A stretch of 64,000 nt of DNA. Source: Streptomyces himalayensis subsp. himalayensis. Its GTDB lineage: Bacteria; Actinomycetota; Actinomycetes; Streptomycetales; Streptomycetaceae. The notes below the pieces were generated by a model. The model had not been told where the DNA came from and searched no databases. It was given only the letters and a program-made list of their open reading frames with translations. Made by a program: the position numbers and the translations under genes. How positions within the stretch are numbered: the first letter of the stretch is position 1; the number at the start of each line of letters is the position of its first letter. The stretch lies in NCBI RefSeq assembly GCF_013778455.1, contig NZ_JACEHE010000002.1, positions 434,001-498,000 on the forward strand, given 5' to 3'. Positions 48,986 to 58,856 of the stretch are shown here, piece by piece.

Positions 48986-49318
48986 TTACTCGGCGATGAA
49001 GTCCTCGAGGTCGCGAACGATCGCGGCCTTCGGCTTCGCACCGACGATGGTCTTTGCCACCTCGCCGCCCTGGTAGACGTTTAGCGTCGGGATGGACATC
49101 ACGCCGTACTTCGCGGCGGTGTTGGGGTTCTCGTCGATGTTGAGCTTCACGACTTCGATCTTGTCGCCGTACTCGGCCGCGATCGCCTCGAGGGACGGCG
49201 CGATCTGGCGGCACGGACCGCACCAGGCGGCCCAGAAGTCCACCAGAACGGGCTTGTCGCTCTTGAGCACGTCCTGCTCGAAGGAATCGTCGGTCACATT
49301 CTTGAGAGTGCCGGCCAC
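48986..49318 (-). CDS. trxA: Thioredoxin
   Basis: 110 residues with the active site WCGPC (Cys33, Cys36), the FWAAW lead-in and the cis-Pro loop MSIPTLNVY. Cytosolic disulfide reductant reduced by TrxB. GTG at 49318 with AAGGAGCCC upstream, 40 bases after trxB, so the pair is one transcript. Confidence 0.97.
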   Translation of the reverse strand: MAGTLKNVTDDSFEQDVLKSDKPVLVDFWAAWCGPCRQIAPSLEAIAAEYGDKIEVVKLNIDENPNTAAKYGVMSIPTLNVYQGGEVAKTIVGAKPKAAIVRDLEDFIAE

Positions 49319-49358
49319 GGCGGGCTCCTTAACTGTTGTGCGGTGGGGCGGGTGATGG

Positions 49359-50318
49359 TCAGACGGTGGCCGCAGCGGTCTCGCTGTCCGAGAGGGCCGC
49401 GAGGTAGCGCTCGGCGTCGAGGGCCGCGGAGCAACCGGTGCCGGCGGCGGTGATCGCCTGCCGGTAGGTGTGGTCGACGACGTCGCCGCTGGCGAAGACG
49501 CCGGTGATGTTCGTCCGGGTTGAGGGCGCGTCGACCTTCAGGTAGCCCTCGTCGTCGAGGTCGAGCTGACCCTTGAAGAGCTCAGTGCGCGGGTCGTGGC
49601 CGATCGCGATGAACAGACCGGTCACGGGAAGCTCGGAGGTCTCGCCCGTCTTGACGTTGCGCAGCGTCAGCCCCGAGAGCTTCTGGTCGCCGTGGATCTC
49701 GGCCACCTCGCTGTCCCACACGAACTTGATCTTGGGGTCGGCGAAGGCGCGCTCCTGCATCGCCTTCGAGGCCCGGAGGCTGTCGCGGCGGTGGACGATC
49801 GTCACCGACTTGGCGAAGCGCGAGAGGAAGGTGGCCTCCTCCATCGCGGTGTCGCCGCCGCCGATCACGGCGATGTCCTGATCCTTGAAGAAGAACCCGT
49901 CACAGGTGGCGCACCAGGAGACGCCACGACCCGAGAGAGCGTCCTCGTTCGGCAGGCCGAGCTTGCGGTGCTGGGAGCCGGTGGCGACGATGACGGCCTT
50001 GGCCTCGTGCACAGTGCCCGCCGTGTCCGTGACGGTCTTGACGTCTCCGCTGAGGTCCACGGCGACGACATCGTCCGGAACCAACTCGGCACCGAAGCGC
50101 TCGGCCTGCGCGCGCATGTTGTCCATGAGCTCGGGGCCCATGATGCCGTCCTGGAAGCCGGGGAAGTTCTCGACCTCGGTGGTGTTCATCAGGGCGCCAC
50201 CCGCGGTGACGGCACCCTCGAACACCAGCGGCTTCAGCGACGCGCGCGCAGTGTAGAGCGCCGCCGTGTAGCCGGCGGGCCCGGAGCCGATGATGATCAC
50301 GTTACGGACGTCGCTCAC
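49359..50318 (-). CDS. trxB: Thioredoxin reductase
   Basis: 319 residues. FAD motif [14 protein letters not shown] at the start, redox pair CATC (Cys136, Cys139), NADPH motif [12 protein letters not shown] and the C-terminal FAD block [15 protein letters not shown]. It reduces thioredoxin with NADPH. GTG at 50318 fits the family; the frame to 50351 adds 11 residues. A SigR-type promoter lies 74 bases upstream. Confidence 0.97.
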   Translation of the reverse strand: MSDVRNVIIIGSGPAGYTAALYTARASLKPLVFEGAVTAGGALMNTTEVENFPGFQDGIMGPELMDNMRAQAERFGAELVPDDVVAVDLSGDVKTVTDTAGTVHEAKAVIVATGSQHRKLGLPNEDALSGRGVSWCATCDGFFFKDQDIAVIGGGDTAMEEATFLSRFAKSVTIVHRRDSLRASKAMQERAFADPKIKFVWDSEVAEIHGDQKLSGLTLRNVKTGETSELPVTGLFIAIGHDPRTELFKGQLDLDDEGYLKVDAPSTRTNITGVFASGDVVDHTYRQAITAAGTGCSAALDAERYLAALSDSETAAATV

Positions 50319-50391
50319 GGCTTGATTCCTCGTCTCTGGGGACTGCTTCACCTGGTGCCGGTGGAGCCCGTTTCCGGGCTCTCACCCACCC

Positions 50392-50418
50392 AACGGATCC
50401 TACGGGGCGCGCATTCCC
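50392..50418 (-). promoter_or_regulatory. SigR-type promoter of trxBA
   Basis: On the minus strand, GGGAAT (50418-50413), an 18-base spacer and GTT (50394-50392). This matches the SigR thiol-stress consensus GGAAT-N18-GTT, and trxBA is the classical SigR target in Streptomyces. Confidence 0.88.
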
Positions 50419-50483
50419 CACGTGCCCGAGCACCCGGAGGTGTGCCGACGCGTGAGGCTCCGGCGTTCCGATGATGCAGGCGC

Positions 50484-51407
50484 TCAGGGATGGGCGTACG
50501 AGCGGGTGAGCAGGACGTTGCCCTCCGAGCCGGGTGACTGCTTGGTACAGGCAGCATCGACCACATAGGCCGAGATCTTCGCTGGGTCGGACTGATGCGG
50601 CAGCACGACGAGATAGGAGCTCGTTCCCTCGTAGGTCCCCTTCTCTACGCCGAGGGCCGCATCGCTTCGGCCGATGCCTGCCCGGACGCAGTCTGGAACC
50701 TGGTCCGTGGGCTTGATCATGGGCGCGTTCGATTTCGGGTCTTCAGGAGTGGTCTCGGCGTCGAAGGATGGCGGGGAGCTGCCGGCGCGGGGTTCCGGGG
50801 ACGAATCCTTGGCGAGGAGATCCCCCACCTGCTCCTCCAGCGTCGCTGTAGAGAAGGTGCGCGCGGAAGCGGCGTGCCCCTGCGTGGGCTCGTCCGACGG
50901 GGAGCCGCTGAGCGACTGCACAAGAAGGGTGCCCAGTCCTATCACGGCCGCTGTGAAGACGCCGCTGAGCACAAGAGTCCTGCGGCGGCGGTGGCGGACC
51001 TGGCTCTGGCGCCCCGGGCCGGTGGCCCCGCGCGGGCGTCCCGCCGGCCGGTCCGTTGGGCTGTCAGGTTCAGCCGCGCTGTCAGGTTCAGCCGCCCCCG
51101 CTGTTTCACGTGAAACATGGACGACCGTGGTCTCTTCGGTCCGTGGCGCCGTAGCGTCAAGCAGCGCTTCCGCGGCCAGCGCCGCGTCGATCCGCCCCGC
51201 GACGTCAATAGGCATCCGCGACGGGCCCGGAAGGGTGCCGAGCAGGCCTCGGATTTCCTCCAGGGAGTCGTACACATCGGCGCAGAGCGCACAGGACTCC
51301 AGGTGCCGCCGCACATCGTCAGTGTGCGAGGGAGAGAGGAGACCCTCGGTCAGGTCGGAGATTTCGGTGACGTCCGGATGCCCGGCCGTGCCGGTCGAGG
51401 AACTCAC
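50484..51407 (-). CDS. Zinc-binding anti-sigma factor, membrane-anchored
   Basis: 307 residues. The N-terminal ~60 form a ZAS-type anti-sigma domain: His35-x3-Cys39-x2-Cys42 in RRHLESCALC. A variable Pro/Asp-rich part, one membrane helix (~144-166, LVLSGVFTAAVIGLGTLLVQ) and an outer domain of about 140 residues with two Cys follow. It should hold SigM until a signal releases it. GTG overlaps the sigM stop (GTGA). A parS site lies inside the gene at 51103, encoding HVSRET. Confidence 0.9.
   Translation of the reverse strand: MSSSTGTAGHPDVTEISDLTEGLLSPSHTDDVRRHLESCALCADVYDSLEEIRGLLGTLPGPSRMPIDVAGRIDAALAAEALLDATAPRTEETTVVHVSRETAGAAEPDSAAEPDSPTDRPAGRPRGATGPGRQSQVRHRRRRTLVLSGVFTAAVIGLGTLLVQSLSGSPSDEPTQGHAASARTFSTATLEEQVGDLLAKDSSPEPRAGSSPPSFDAETTPEDPKSNAPMIKPTDQVPDCVRAGIGRSDAALGVEKGTYEGTSSYLVVLPHQSDPAKISAYVVDAACTKQSPGSEGNVLLTRSYAHP
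51103..51116. promoter_or_regulatory. parS site within the anti-sigma gene
   Basis: Perfect GTTTCACGTGAAAC in coding sequence between the anti-sigma and membrane domains. Confidence 0.95.
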
Positions 51408-52123
51408 GCGCGCCCACCTCCGCCCTTCACTGCATCTGGGTCTTTCGGCTCTGCTGCTGGTGGGACGGATGTCTCCTGCGTCCGGTTCCTTCCAGCACCC
51501 GCATCCGGCTTCTTGCTCTCGCTGCCGCTCTCATCGCTGCTGCCGGCTCCTGCCCGCAGATGCGTGAGCAGCGGGAGCAGTCTGGCTCTGCCGCGCGCGC
51601 AGCGGCTCTTCACCGTTCCTGTGGGCACATCGAGAATGCGGGCGGCCTCGGCGACCGGGTAGCCCTGCATATCCACCAGGACCAGAGCTGCACGCTGATC
51701 TGCGGGCAGGGTGTGCAGCGCCTTCAGAAGCTCGCGGTGGAGGTCATTGCGTTCGGCAGGCGCGGCCGCGGACTCGTGCGGCTCGAGGAGCTGCTCCAGC
51801 CGTTCCGTTTCGTTGACGGGAGACGTCTTGCGCGAGGCGGCCTTGCGTGCCCGGTCCAGGCAGGCATTCACCGTGATCCGGTGCAGCCATGTCGTGACGG
51901 CGGACTGTCCGCGGAACGTATGAGCCGCTCGGTAGGCCGAGACCAGCGCGTCCTGGACCGCGTCGGCGGCTTCCTCTCGGTCCCCCAGCGTGCGCAGCGC
52001 AACCGCCCACAGTCGGTCGCGGTGGCGCCGTACGAGCTCGCCGAACGCGTCCTTGTCCCCCGCAACGTGGCGGGCAAGGAGGTCTTGATCGCTTGCTACG
52101 CCGAATCCGGCGTCGTCCACCAC
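51404..52123 (-). CDS. sigM: ECF sigma factor SigM
   Basis: 239 residues. Sigma-2 region ~20-85 (FGELVRRHRDRLWAVALR, then DAVQDALVSAYRAAHTF and the -10 recognition helix TTWLHRITVNACLD). Sigma-4 ~125-180 (LPADQRAALVLVDMQGYP, HTH VAEAARILDVPTGTVKSR). A Ser/Pro/Glu-rich tail of ~55 residues is extra. GTG at 52123 follows a strong GGGGAGGGGG. Overlaps its anti-sigma gene and begins 25 bases after the pseudokinase gene. Same order as sigM-trx near oriC of mycobacteria. Confidence 0.92.
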   Translation of the reverse strand: MVDDAGFGVASDQDLLARHVAGDKDAFGELVRRHRDRLWAVALRTLGDREEAADAVQDALVSAYRAAHTFRGQSAVTTWLHRITVNACLDRARKAASRKTSPVNETERLEQLLEPHESAAAPAERNDLHRELLKALHTLPADQRAALVLVDMQGYPVAEAARILDVPTGTVKSRCARGRARLLPLLTHLRAGAGSSDESGSESKKPDAGAGRNRTQETSVPPAAEPKDPDAVKGGGGRA

Positions 52124-52148
52124 CGGGCCCCCTCCCCTCGGTGAATGC

Positions 52149-53882
52149 TCAGCCGCTGAACTTCACGTCCGTGACGCCCTGCTTGTAGCCCGTGTTGCTG
52201 TACTCGTCCGCGGGCGCCTTCGGTAGCGCGGTGAACCAGACCAGCACGTAACGGCTCTTCACCGGCTTGTCGGCCTTCACCTTTGCGGTGTCGCCGCTCG
52301 TCGTCACGGTCTCGATCTTCTTCATGGAGCTGAGTGATGTCGACGAACTCATGGAGTCAGTCGCGTACAGAGTGACCGTCGTGTGGTCACCGGCATATCG
52401 GAGCCCTATTGAGGCTGCCGACACCGCTTGCTCCGAGCCGAGGTCGTAGACGATACCGACGCCCGGCTTGTAGGCGGGGTTCATATCCGGACCGTCTATG
52501 TAGCTCCTGGTCCGCCAGTACGTCGAGCTATCGCCGTCGTACGTCTTGCCCACGTCGGACGGGGCCTGGGCATCGCCCTTCGCCACGTACTCCTGGGCGC
52601 CCTGAATGGTGATGGGCTTCGCCGACGGCTCGGACGCGGCGTTGCCCTTGTCGTTGCCGTCGTTGTTCTGCGTCGGGGTGGTGTCCTTGGATTTCCCCTG
52701 GTCCATGAGGGCGTCCGCGAGCTGCCAGCTGCCGAGGCCGAGCGCCGCGATGAGCAAGGCGGACACGGCCCACTTGAGGGCCTTGCCGGTACGGCTCTGC
52801 AGCGGGGGCGGCGGTGTCGGCACCGGGGCGGTGGCGCCGGGAACGGCCTGGGCGCGGGCGTATGTGCCCTGCTGGTACGTCGTGCGCTGATACTCGGGCG
52901 GCGTCGTGAACGCCGGCTCCGGCGGGCGGATGCGGGGCATCTCGCCGATCGCCTTCACCAGTTCCTCCGGCGTGGTGCACGGAGGCTCCTGGCGCGATGC
53001 CGTGGCGCCGTCGTTGACCAGGGCGCGCATCGCGAGTTCCGACAGGCCCCGGTGCACTCCTGCCCGTACCTGATCGGGGGCGATCAGCCCGACGTCCTTG
53101 GGCAGCCCGGAGAGACCGAAGGCGGCGTTCTCGTACGGCCAGCGTTGGGTCAACGCCGCGTAGAGCAGCGCGCCGATGGCCTCGGTGTCGGTGCGCTGGG
53201 GGGTGTCGGAGCTGATGCCGCGGAGGGCGGCGTTCACGGCGAGGCCGCGGATGCGCCACTGGCCGGACGAGGTCCGCAGCACGGAGCTCGGCGTCAGACA
53301 CAGGTGGGCCAGGCCTTCGCGATGCGCTGCGGCCATGGCCTGGGAGACCTGGTTCACCAGTTGGTACGCGTCGTGCACCTCGAGAGGGCCGGCGGCCAGG
53401 AGAGTCGTCAGCTCCGTGGCATCCGGCAGCCACTCGTGCACGACATAGACGAGGTCGTTCTCCTCGACAGCGTCCAGGACCTGGACGAAGCGGGGATCGC
53501 CCAGCAGCGCCGACGAACGGGCCGCGGCCAGCACCGAACGGGCCCGCGGATGATCGGCAGGCAGCAGATGCACGCCGACGGCGCGGCGCAACTTCTCGTC
53601 CACCGCACGCCAGCTGCTGAACCCGTCCAGACGGGTGACGCATTCCTCGAGCCTGTAGCGTCTGGCGAGCTTGTGGCCGCTGTGCAGTTCCGGTGGCGAG
53701 GCCTGGACCGGCGCGGTCTCCGGGGTGACGTCCCCGCGCGCCTCGTCCGTTTCATCGCCCGCTGTGTCCCGCTCCCCAGTGTGGGCCGCCCCGTCGGCCG
53801 TGGCCTCGTCCGCCTTGGCGGCCAGCGGCTCATCACCGCTGTTGTCTGCCACGTCGACGGCAGCCGTGCTCCGTTCCGCCAC
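52149..53882 (-). CDS. Membrane pseudokinase with discoidin-like outer domain (MurJ partner)
   Basis: 577 residues. The kinase-like domain (~65-310) lacks catalysis: the VAxK lysine is missing (AVGVHLL), the HRD loop is replaced by LAHLCLTPSSVL and DFG by RIRGLAVN. A membrane helix (~365-385) leads to a beta-rich outer domain (~415-577) resembling the F5/8-type jelly roll at the end of mycobacterial MviN. In M. tuberculosis MurJ, pseudokinase and jelly roll are one polypeptide; here they are split. GTG at 53882 has AGGA upstream; ATG at 53906 is possible. Confidence 0.85.
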   Translation of the reverse strand: MAERSTAAVDVADNSGDEPLAAKADEATADGAAHTGERDTAGDETDEARGDVTPETAPVQASPPELHSGHKLARRYRLEECVTRLDGFSSWRAVDEKLRRAVGVHLLPADHPRARSVLAAARSSALLGDPRFVQVLDAVEENDLVYVVHEWLPDATELTTLLAAGPLEVHDAYQLVNQVSQAMAAAHREGLAHLCLTPSSVLRTSSGQWRIRGLAVNAALRGISSDTPQRTDTEAIGALLYAALTQRWPYENAAFGLSGLPKDVGLIAPDQVRAGVHRGLSELAMRALVNDGATASRQEPPCTTPEELVKAIGEMPRIRPPEPAFTTPPEYQRTTYQQGTYARAQAVPGATAPVPTPPPPLQSRTGKALKWAVSALLIAALGLGSWQLADALMDQGKSKDTTPTQNNDGNDKGNAASEPSAKPITIQGAQEYVAKGDAQAPSDVGKTYDGDSSTYWRTRSYIDGPDMNPAYKPGVGIVYDLGSEQAVSAASIGLRYAGDHTTVTLYATDSMSSSTSLSSMKKIETVTTSGDTAKVKADKPVKSRYVLVWFTALPKAPADEYSNTGYKQGVTDVKFSG

Positions 53883-54001
53883 CGTCGTTCCTGCCTCCCC
53901 ATCCATTGCGCTCTGTTCAGACGCCAAAGCCAATTGTGCCCACAGTCCGACGCTATGCACGACACACGGTGGTCGGCGATGGTTGTGCGCGTACCCGGAG
54001 T

Positions 54002-56239
54002 TCAGCGACCCAGGCGTCCGCGAACCATACCGACCATCGAGTTGAGCTCGGCGATCCGCATCCGCTTTGCGGCGACGTAGAACACTGCGAGGAGCGCGAT
54101 GCCGCCGCCGAGCAGGGCGGCCAGCGAACCGAAGACGTCCTGCCCCAGCGCCTGGGTGATCCCGTAACAGGCAGCGCCGGCCAGCAGTGCAGCGGGCAGC
54201 GAAGCGATACCGAGGCGGGCATACGTACGGATGACGTGGGTGCCGTCCAGGTCGCCACCCAGGCGCTTGCGCAGCCGCCGCCAGGCGACGCCCACACCGA
54301 TCGCGTACGCGAGGCCGTACGAGGCGGCCATGCCGACCACGGCCCAGCGGGACGGAAGCACGACGAAGCAGAGCCACGAGGCTACGGCGTTGACGGCGGC
54401 CACGATGAGCGTGTTGTAGAAGGGGGTCCTGGTGTCCTCGTATGCGTAGAAGGCGCGCAGCACGACGTACTGAACGGAGAACGGGATCAGGCCGAGACCG
54501 AAGGCCATCAGCATGTAGCCCATGTTCGTGGCTTCGGCGCTGCCTGAGGAGCCAAAGATCAGCGTGCACATCGGGATGCCGAGTGCGATGAAGCCGAAGG
54601 CGATGGGCACGATCGCGACGGCTGTGGTGCGCAGGCCCTGGGAGATGTCGTCGCGTACCGCGCCGGTGTCGCCGTCATGGGCGGAGCGCGAGAGCCGCGG
54701 CAGCAAGGCGGCCATCAGCGAGACCGTGATGATCGCCTGCGGGAGACCCCAGATGAGCTGTGCGTTGGCGTAGGCGGCGAAGCCGGTGCCTTCGACCCCT
54801 TCAGCCTTGGAGTCAATGCCAGCCGCCGTGGACAGCTGAGTGACGATCATGGCGCCCGCCTGGTTGGCGAGGACGAAGAGCACCGTCCACTTGGCCAGCA
54901 TCGCGGCCTTGCCGAGGCCATGGCCCTTCCAGTCGAAGCGCAGCCGCAGCCTGAACCCGGTCTCGCGCAGATACGGGATCATTGCCAGGGCCTGGACGAC
55001 GAGCCCGAGGAGGATTCCGACGCCGAGGAGCCGCTGGCCCTCGGGGGGGATGGTCTCGACCGTCATCTCGGAGTTCGCCGCGGTGCCGTACACCCAGAGG
55101 AACATTCCGAGCGTCACGATGATGACGATGTTGTTGAGGACCGGGGTCCACATCATCGCGCCGAACCTGCCCCGGGCGTTGAGGATCTGCCCCATCACCA
55201 CATGGATGCCCATGAAGAAGATCGAGGGCAGGAAGTAGCGGGTGAAGGTGACGGCGACCTCGTTTGCCGCGGCGTCACGGGCGATCCCCACCGACAGCGC
55301 GCTGACCAGGAGCGGCGCGGCGAACATCGCGAGCACGGTGAGTACGCCGAGGGCCACCATGACGAGTGTCAGAAGGCGGTTGGCGTAGGCCTCGCCGCCG
55401 TCATCGTCGTCCTTCATGGCGCGCACGAGCTGTGGCACGAAGACGGAGTTGAGTCCGCCGCCGATGGTCAGGATGTAGATCATCGTCGGCAGTTGGTAGG
55501 CGACCTGGAACGAGTCGCCGAGGAGTCCGAGGCCCAGGGCCGAGACGATCAGTGCGGAGCGGATGAAGCCGGTGAGCCGGGACACCATCGTGCCCGCCGC
55601 CATCACCGCGCTCGACTTCAGGAGGCTTGCCGCCCGGCCGGTCTTCTTCCCGGCCGAGACAGGAGCAGGAGCGGGTGCGGGCACAGTGGGCGGCTCGATG
55701 GGCGCGGTGGGCGCGGAGGACGGCCCGGTGGACGGTGCCGGGACTGCCGAGGGTCCGACGGGGGGACGTCCGCCGGGCCCGCTCTGGTCCCGGAAGAGAT
55801 GCGCGAAGGCGTCCGGCTCGTGGCGCTCATCGCCGGCCTCGGTGACAAGGTCGTCGACGCCGACGAACTGCGTGGTGCGCGCGTCGTCGCCGTACGGCAG
55901 CTGCCGACTCGGGCCCTCGGGCTCCGGGGGAGGCGTCTGCGCCCAGATGCGCGGGTCAGGAGAGTGCTGGGGGGTCGGCGGCTGTACGTAGAGCTGTTGC
56001 GTCTCCTGGTAGGCGCCAGGAGGCGGCGGAGGGTGCGCCGAGCGGTCGTAGAGCGCCTCTGTCACAGGGTCCTGGGCGGTGAGGTCCTGATCGCGGTACG
56101 GATCGTGGGCGTAGGCGTCCTGGAAGTACAGGTCGGCGGCAGGCCCCTGGCCCCCCTCGGGAGGGCCGGGTGGCATGCCCTCGGACGATGCGGAACCGCC
56201 CGCGCCTTGGCCACGGTCACCGTCGTACGGCGCGTTCAT
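54002..56239 (-). CDS. murJ: MurJ lipid II flippase (MviN)
   Basis: 745 residues. The N-terminal ~205 are cytoplasmic, Pro/Gly/Tyr/Gln-rich and unusual for MurJ outside actinobacteria. The flippase of about fourteen helices begins LLKSSAVMAAGTMVSRLTGF, with the conserved SRxxGxxR motif, NSVFVPQLVRA and VLRAFYAYEDTRTPFYN. It flips lipid II across the membrane. ATG at 56239. The pseudokinase gene follows 119 bases downstream, DUF6049 precedes. The N-terminal extension could carry phosphosites. Confidence 0.95.
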   Translation of the reverse strand: MNAPYDGDRGQGAGGSASSEGMPPGPPEGGQGPAADLYFQDAYAHDPYRDQDLTAQDPVTEALYDRSAHPPPPPGAYQETQQLYVQPPTPQHSPDPRIWAQTPPPEPEGPSRQLPYGDDARTTQFVGVDDLVTEAGDERHEPDAFAHLFRDQSGPGGRPPVGPSAVPAPSTGPSSAPTAPIEPPTVPAPAPAPVSAGKKTGRAASLLKSSAVMAAGTMVSRLTGFIRSALIVSALGLGLLGDSFQVAYQLPTMIYILTIGGGLNSVFVPQLVRAMKDDDDGGEAYANRLLTLVMVALGVLTVLAMFAAPLLVSALSVGIARDAAANEVAVTFTRYFLPSIFFMGIHVVMGQILNARGRFGAMMWTPVLNNIVIIVTLGMFLWVYGTAANSEMTVETIPPEGQRLLGVGILLGLVVQALAMIPYLRETGFRLRLRFDWKGHGLGKAAMLAKWTVLFVLANQAGAMIVTQLSTAAGIDSKAEGVEGTGFAAYANAQLIWGLPQAIITVSLMAALLPRLSRSAHDGDTGAVRDDISQGLRTTAVAIVPIAFGFIALGIPMCTLIFGSSGSAEATNMGYMLMAFGLGLIPFSVQYVVLRAFYAYEDTRTPFYNTLIVAAVNAVASWLCFVVLPSRWAVVGMAASYGLAYAIGVGVAWRRLRKRLGGDLDGTHVIRTYARLGIASLPAALLAGAACYGITQALGQDVFGSLAALLGGGIALLAVFYVAAKRMRIAELNSMVGMVRGRLGR

Positions 56240-56286
56240 GGTCTACCCCACCTCATCGTCCCCGGGCCCACCGGCCACGACATCGC

Positions 56287-58623
56287 TCAACGGTCCACTC
56301 TCTCACCCGTGCCGGACGGGTCGGTGCTTTCCGGTGCGGTGTCCGGCGTCGGGTCACTCGGCTGCCCGGGATCGGCGGCACCGCTCTCCGCGCGGGACTC
56401 CTGCTCAGGGCCGCCCTCCGGAGCGTCTGCCTGCCGGGCGGTCGCGCGCTTACGCTGCGTGTACATCCGGAAACCGGCGAGTACGAGCAGCAGCAGACCG
56501 CCCGCGATGACCAGCATCACGGAGGGCGGAACCTCGGTGACCTCCAGGTCGAAGCTCACCTCAGGGCCGTATCGCTGCCCGTCCTCGGTGTACAGCTGGG
56601 CGATCACCGGGACGGGGCCGTTGGCATTGGTCGTCGTGGTGAACTTCACCGTCTGGCTGTGCCCGCCCGCGACTCTGACGGGCTGCTCCTGATAGTCGCC
56701 GTCACCGATCTGGAGCCGCTTCGGCTTCGTCGAGGTGAGGCGCAGCACGAGACGGTCGACGCCCTGCACGAGATTGTTCTGCACCGTCACCGGGATCGTC
56801 GCGCTGCGGCCGGAGAGCTTCGCAGGGGACTTGTCGATCAGTTTCACCTGCTGGGTGAGGCCCTCCAGGTACGACTGCACGCCGTCACGGAACTGCTGGG
56901 CCTCAGCCGCGCGACCTCGCCAGGACGTCGACATCTGCCGGTCGATGGCGCGGCCGAAGGGCGTGACCACGCGGGACGAGTCGGTGAGGATCACCGTGAA
57001 GCTGTCGAGCGCCTGCTGCGTCTCCTGGATGGCTTCGAATGCGGACTGCGGCAGTTCCTGCTTGCGCAGCGCCGACGGGTATTCCTTGGTCGAAGGCACC
57101 TGGGCCGTGGCGTCCGGGTCGGGCTTGGCCTTGGCAGCCGCGGACAGATCCTGGGCCTCGGACCAGCGGTCCTCGTCGAGTGCCGTCAGCGCCGTGGCCA
57201 TGGTCTGCGCCTGGCTCGCGGATGGCATGCGCTGCGGGGCGACAACGATGCTGCGCTGTTTCTGCGGCTCCTGCAGCGTGATCATCAGGCTCTGTGCGAG
57301 GAACTCCTGCACGGCGAGCGTGGACTTCTCCGCGCCCGTCATGTCTCCTTCGAAGGCGGTCGACAGGCGGGCGTCGGCGACCACGGCCGTGGTGCCCCCG
57401 CCGATCGGCCGGGCCGCATTGGGGGTGTACGTCAGCCCGCTGGTCTCCTGCATGCTGTCGCTCCGGGCGATCACCATGTCGGCGCCCGCAGAGGTGGCCA
57501 CTTCGACGATGGAGGGGTCAACCGCTCCCTCCACGGGCCAGGCGAAGTCGGTGCTCGGTTTCACGTGGAGAACCGTCTCCACGGTTCTGATTGCCGCGTC
57601 AGTGGCGTCCTTGAGGTGACCCAGGGAGCCGGAGACGTTCTTGCCGTTGTGCGCGAGCGAGGCCAGGTCGGGGTCGGCGAAGGGCAGCGCGACGACTTTC
57701 TTGTCCGCCACGGCCTTCTCGAGATTGTCGAGCCACTGCTTGGCGACAGCCTGGTTCTTGCCGGCGATGGTGCCGTTGGTCGCCCGGATCCGGTAGCTCC
57801 TGGTCATCGCGTCGACGGAGGCCAGGAGATCCGGGTCGATGACCCAGGTGACGTCCAGGTCGGCGCCGAGAGCCACCATCCGCTCCAGCCGGCCGCCCGG
57901 GGAGATCTCCTCGGCCAGGCTGTCGTCCTCCAAGACCGGAGTCTGCTGCTCGTCCGAGCCGGTCTCCGCGGTGACGTGCGTGGACGAGATCAGCGGCCAC
58001 AGATACGTCGTCCTGGTCTTGGTGTCCGTCTCGCCGGGCTGCCACGGCAGGAACGTCCTCTGGACGCCGAGCACCTGCGTCCAGGGTTGAGCTGCGGTCT
58101 GACCCGTCAGGGTGACGGCGAGCTGATAGACACCGTCGGCACCGAGGTCCAGTTCCTTGACGGGAACCGAGATGCTGAAGGTCTGCGGGACGCCGGGCGC
58201 CAGCTTGGCGAACTCCTTGACGTACTCGCTGCTGATCTGGTTGCCGTCCGCCCCCGGGACGTAGCTGGTGCGCTGTGCCGCGCTGTCGATCGCGCTACGG
58301 CTGTTCAGGGGCGGCCCCACCCGCAGGCTGACCTCGGCGGTGGTTACTGTCTGCTTGCCGCTGTTGGTGACCGTTCCGGAGATGGTGAGGGTGTCGTCCT
58401 CGCCCGGGGCGGTGGGGGTGAGCGAATTCACGGCGACATCGACGGTGCGTGAACCGGTCGCCTCGGCCGCGGAGGTCTTCGCGGCGGCGTGTGAGACAGG
58501 GGTCTCGGGCAGCTGGACCAGACCGGCCAGCAGCGGCACCGCGACGAGCAGAGCCCCTGCACGCCGCAGCCACCGGCGGGCAGGTGAGGGACTTGTCCCC
58601 GGGAAGTCTGCCGCCTCGGCCAC
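56287..58623 (-). CDS. DUF6049 family large exported membrane protein
   Basis: 778 residues. Signal peptide (~17-47, LLVAVPLLAGLVQL then SHAAA), about 670 extracytoplasmic residues with an N-terminal Ig-like fold (TLTISGTVTNSGKQTVTTAEV), a middle alpha/beta domain and a C-terminal beta domain. One membrane helix (~712-735, VMLVIAGGLLLLVLAGF) and an acidic tail close it. The mycobacterial counterpart also sits beside mviN. Function unknown; the constant link with MurJ suggests a wall-synthesis role. GTG at 58623. Confidence 0.87.
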   Translation of the reverse strand: MAEAADFPGTSPSPARRWLRRAGALLVAVPLLAGLVQLPETPVSHAAAKTSAAEATGSRTVDVAVNSLTPTAPGEDDTLTISGTVTNSGKQTVTTAEVSLRVGPPLNSRSAIDSAAQRTSYVPGADGNQISSEYVKEFAKLAPGVPQTFSISVPVKELDLGADGVYQLAVTLTGQTAAQPWTQVLGVQRTFLPWQPGETDTKTRTTYLWPLISSTHVTAETGSDEQQTPVLEDDSLAEEISPGGRLERMVALGADLDVTWVIDPDLLASVDAMTRSYRIRATNGTIAGKNQAVAKQWLDNLEKAVADKKVVALPFADPDLASLAHNGKNVSGSLGHLKDATDAAIRTVETVLHVKPSTDFAWPVEGAVDPSIVEVATSAGADMVIARSDSMQETSGLTYTPNAARPIGGGTTAVVADARLSTAFEGDMTGAEKSTLAVQEFLAQSLMITLQEPQKQRSIVVAPQRMPSASQAQTMATALTALDEDRWSEAQDLSAAAKAKPDPDATAQVPSTKEYPSALRKQELPQSAFEAIQETQQALDSFTVILTDSSRVVTPFGRAIDRQMSTSWRGRAAEAQQFRDGVQSYLEGLTQQVKLIDKSPAKLSGRSATIPVTVQNNLVQGVDRLVLRLTSTKPKRLQIGDGDYQEQPVRVAGGHSQTVKFTTTTNANGPVPVIAQLYTEDGQRYGPEVSFDLEVTEVPPSVMLVIAGGLLLLVLAGFRMYTQRKRATARQADAPEGGPEQESRAESGAADPGQPSDPTPDTAPESTDPSGTGERVDR

Positions 58624-58856
58624 GCGCTCGTCCGTCCTCGTGTCGTCAGTGGTCGTCGGAATGTGCGTCCACGCATGGTAACGATGTGCGCTCCGGTGAA
58701 GTGCCGCGGAGCGCTCCGCAAGATCGGACGACCGGGACCGGGCAGACTACCGGGGCTCACCGGGAGCCGCAGGCCGGGTGCTCGGTCAGTGGATATAGAG
58801 CAGAGGCAAAAAAGGAGTGCGCCCGCGGTCGTCCCGGGCACGTACCCTTTTCTGTT

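Noticed and set aside
54677..56692. Long plus-strand frames opposite murJ and DUF6049
   Set aside because: Overlap well-supported minus-strand genes and show repetitive shadow composition.
57559..57572. parS-like half site GTTTCACGTGGAGA
   Set aside because: Left half matches parS but the right half has several mismatches; lies in DUF6049 coding sequence.
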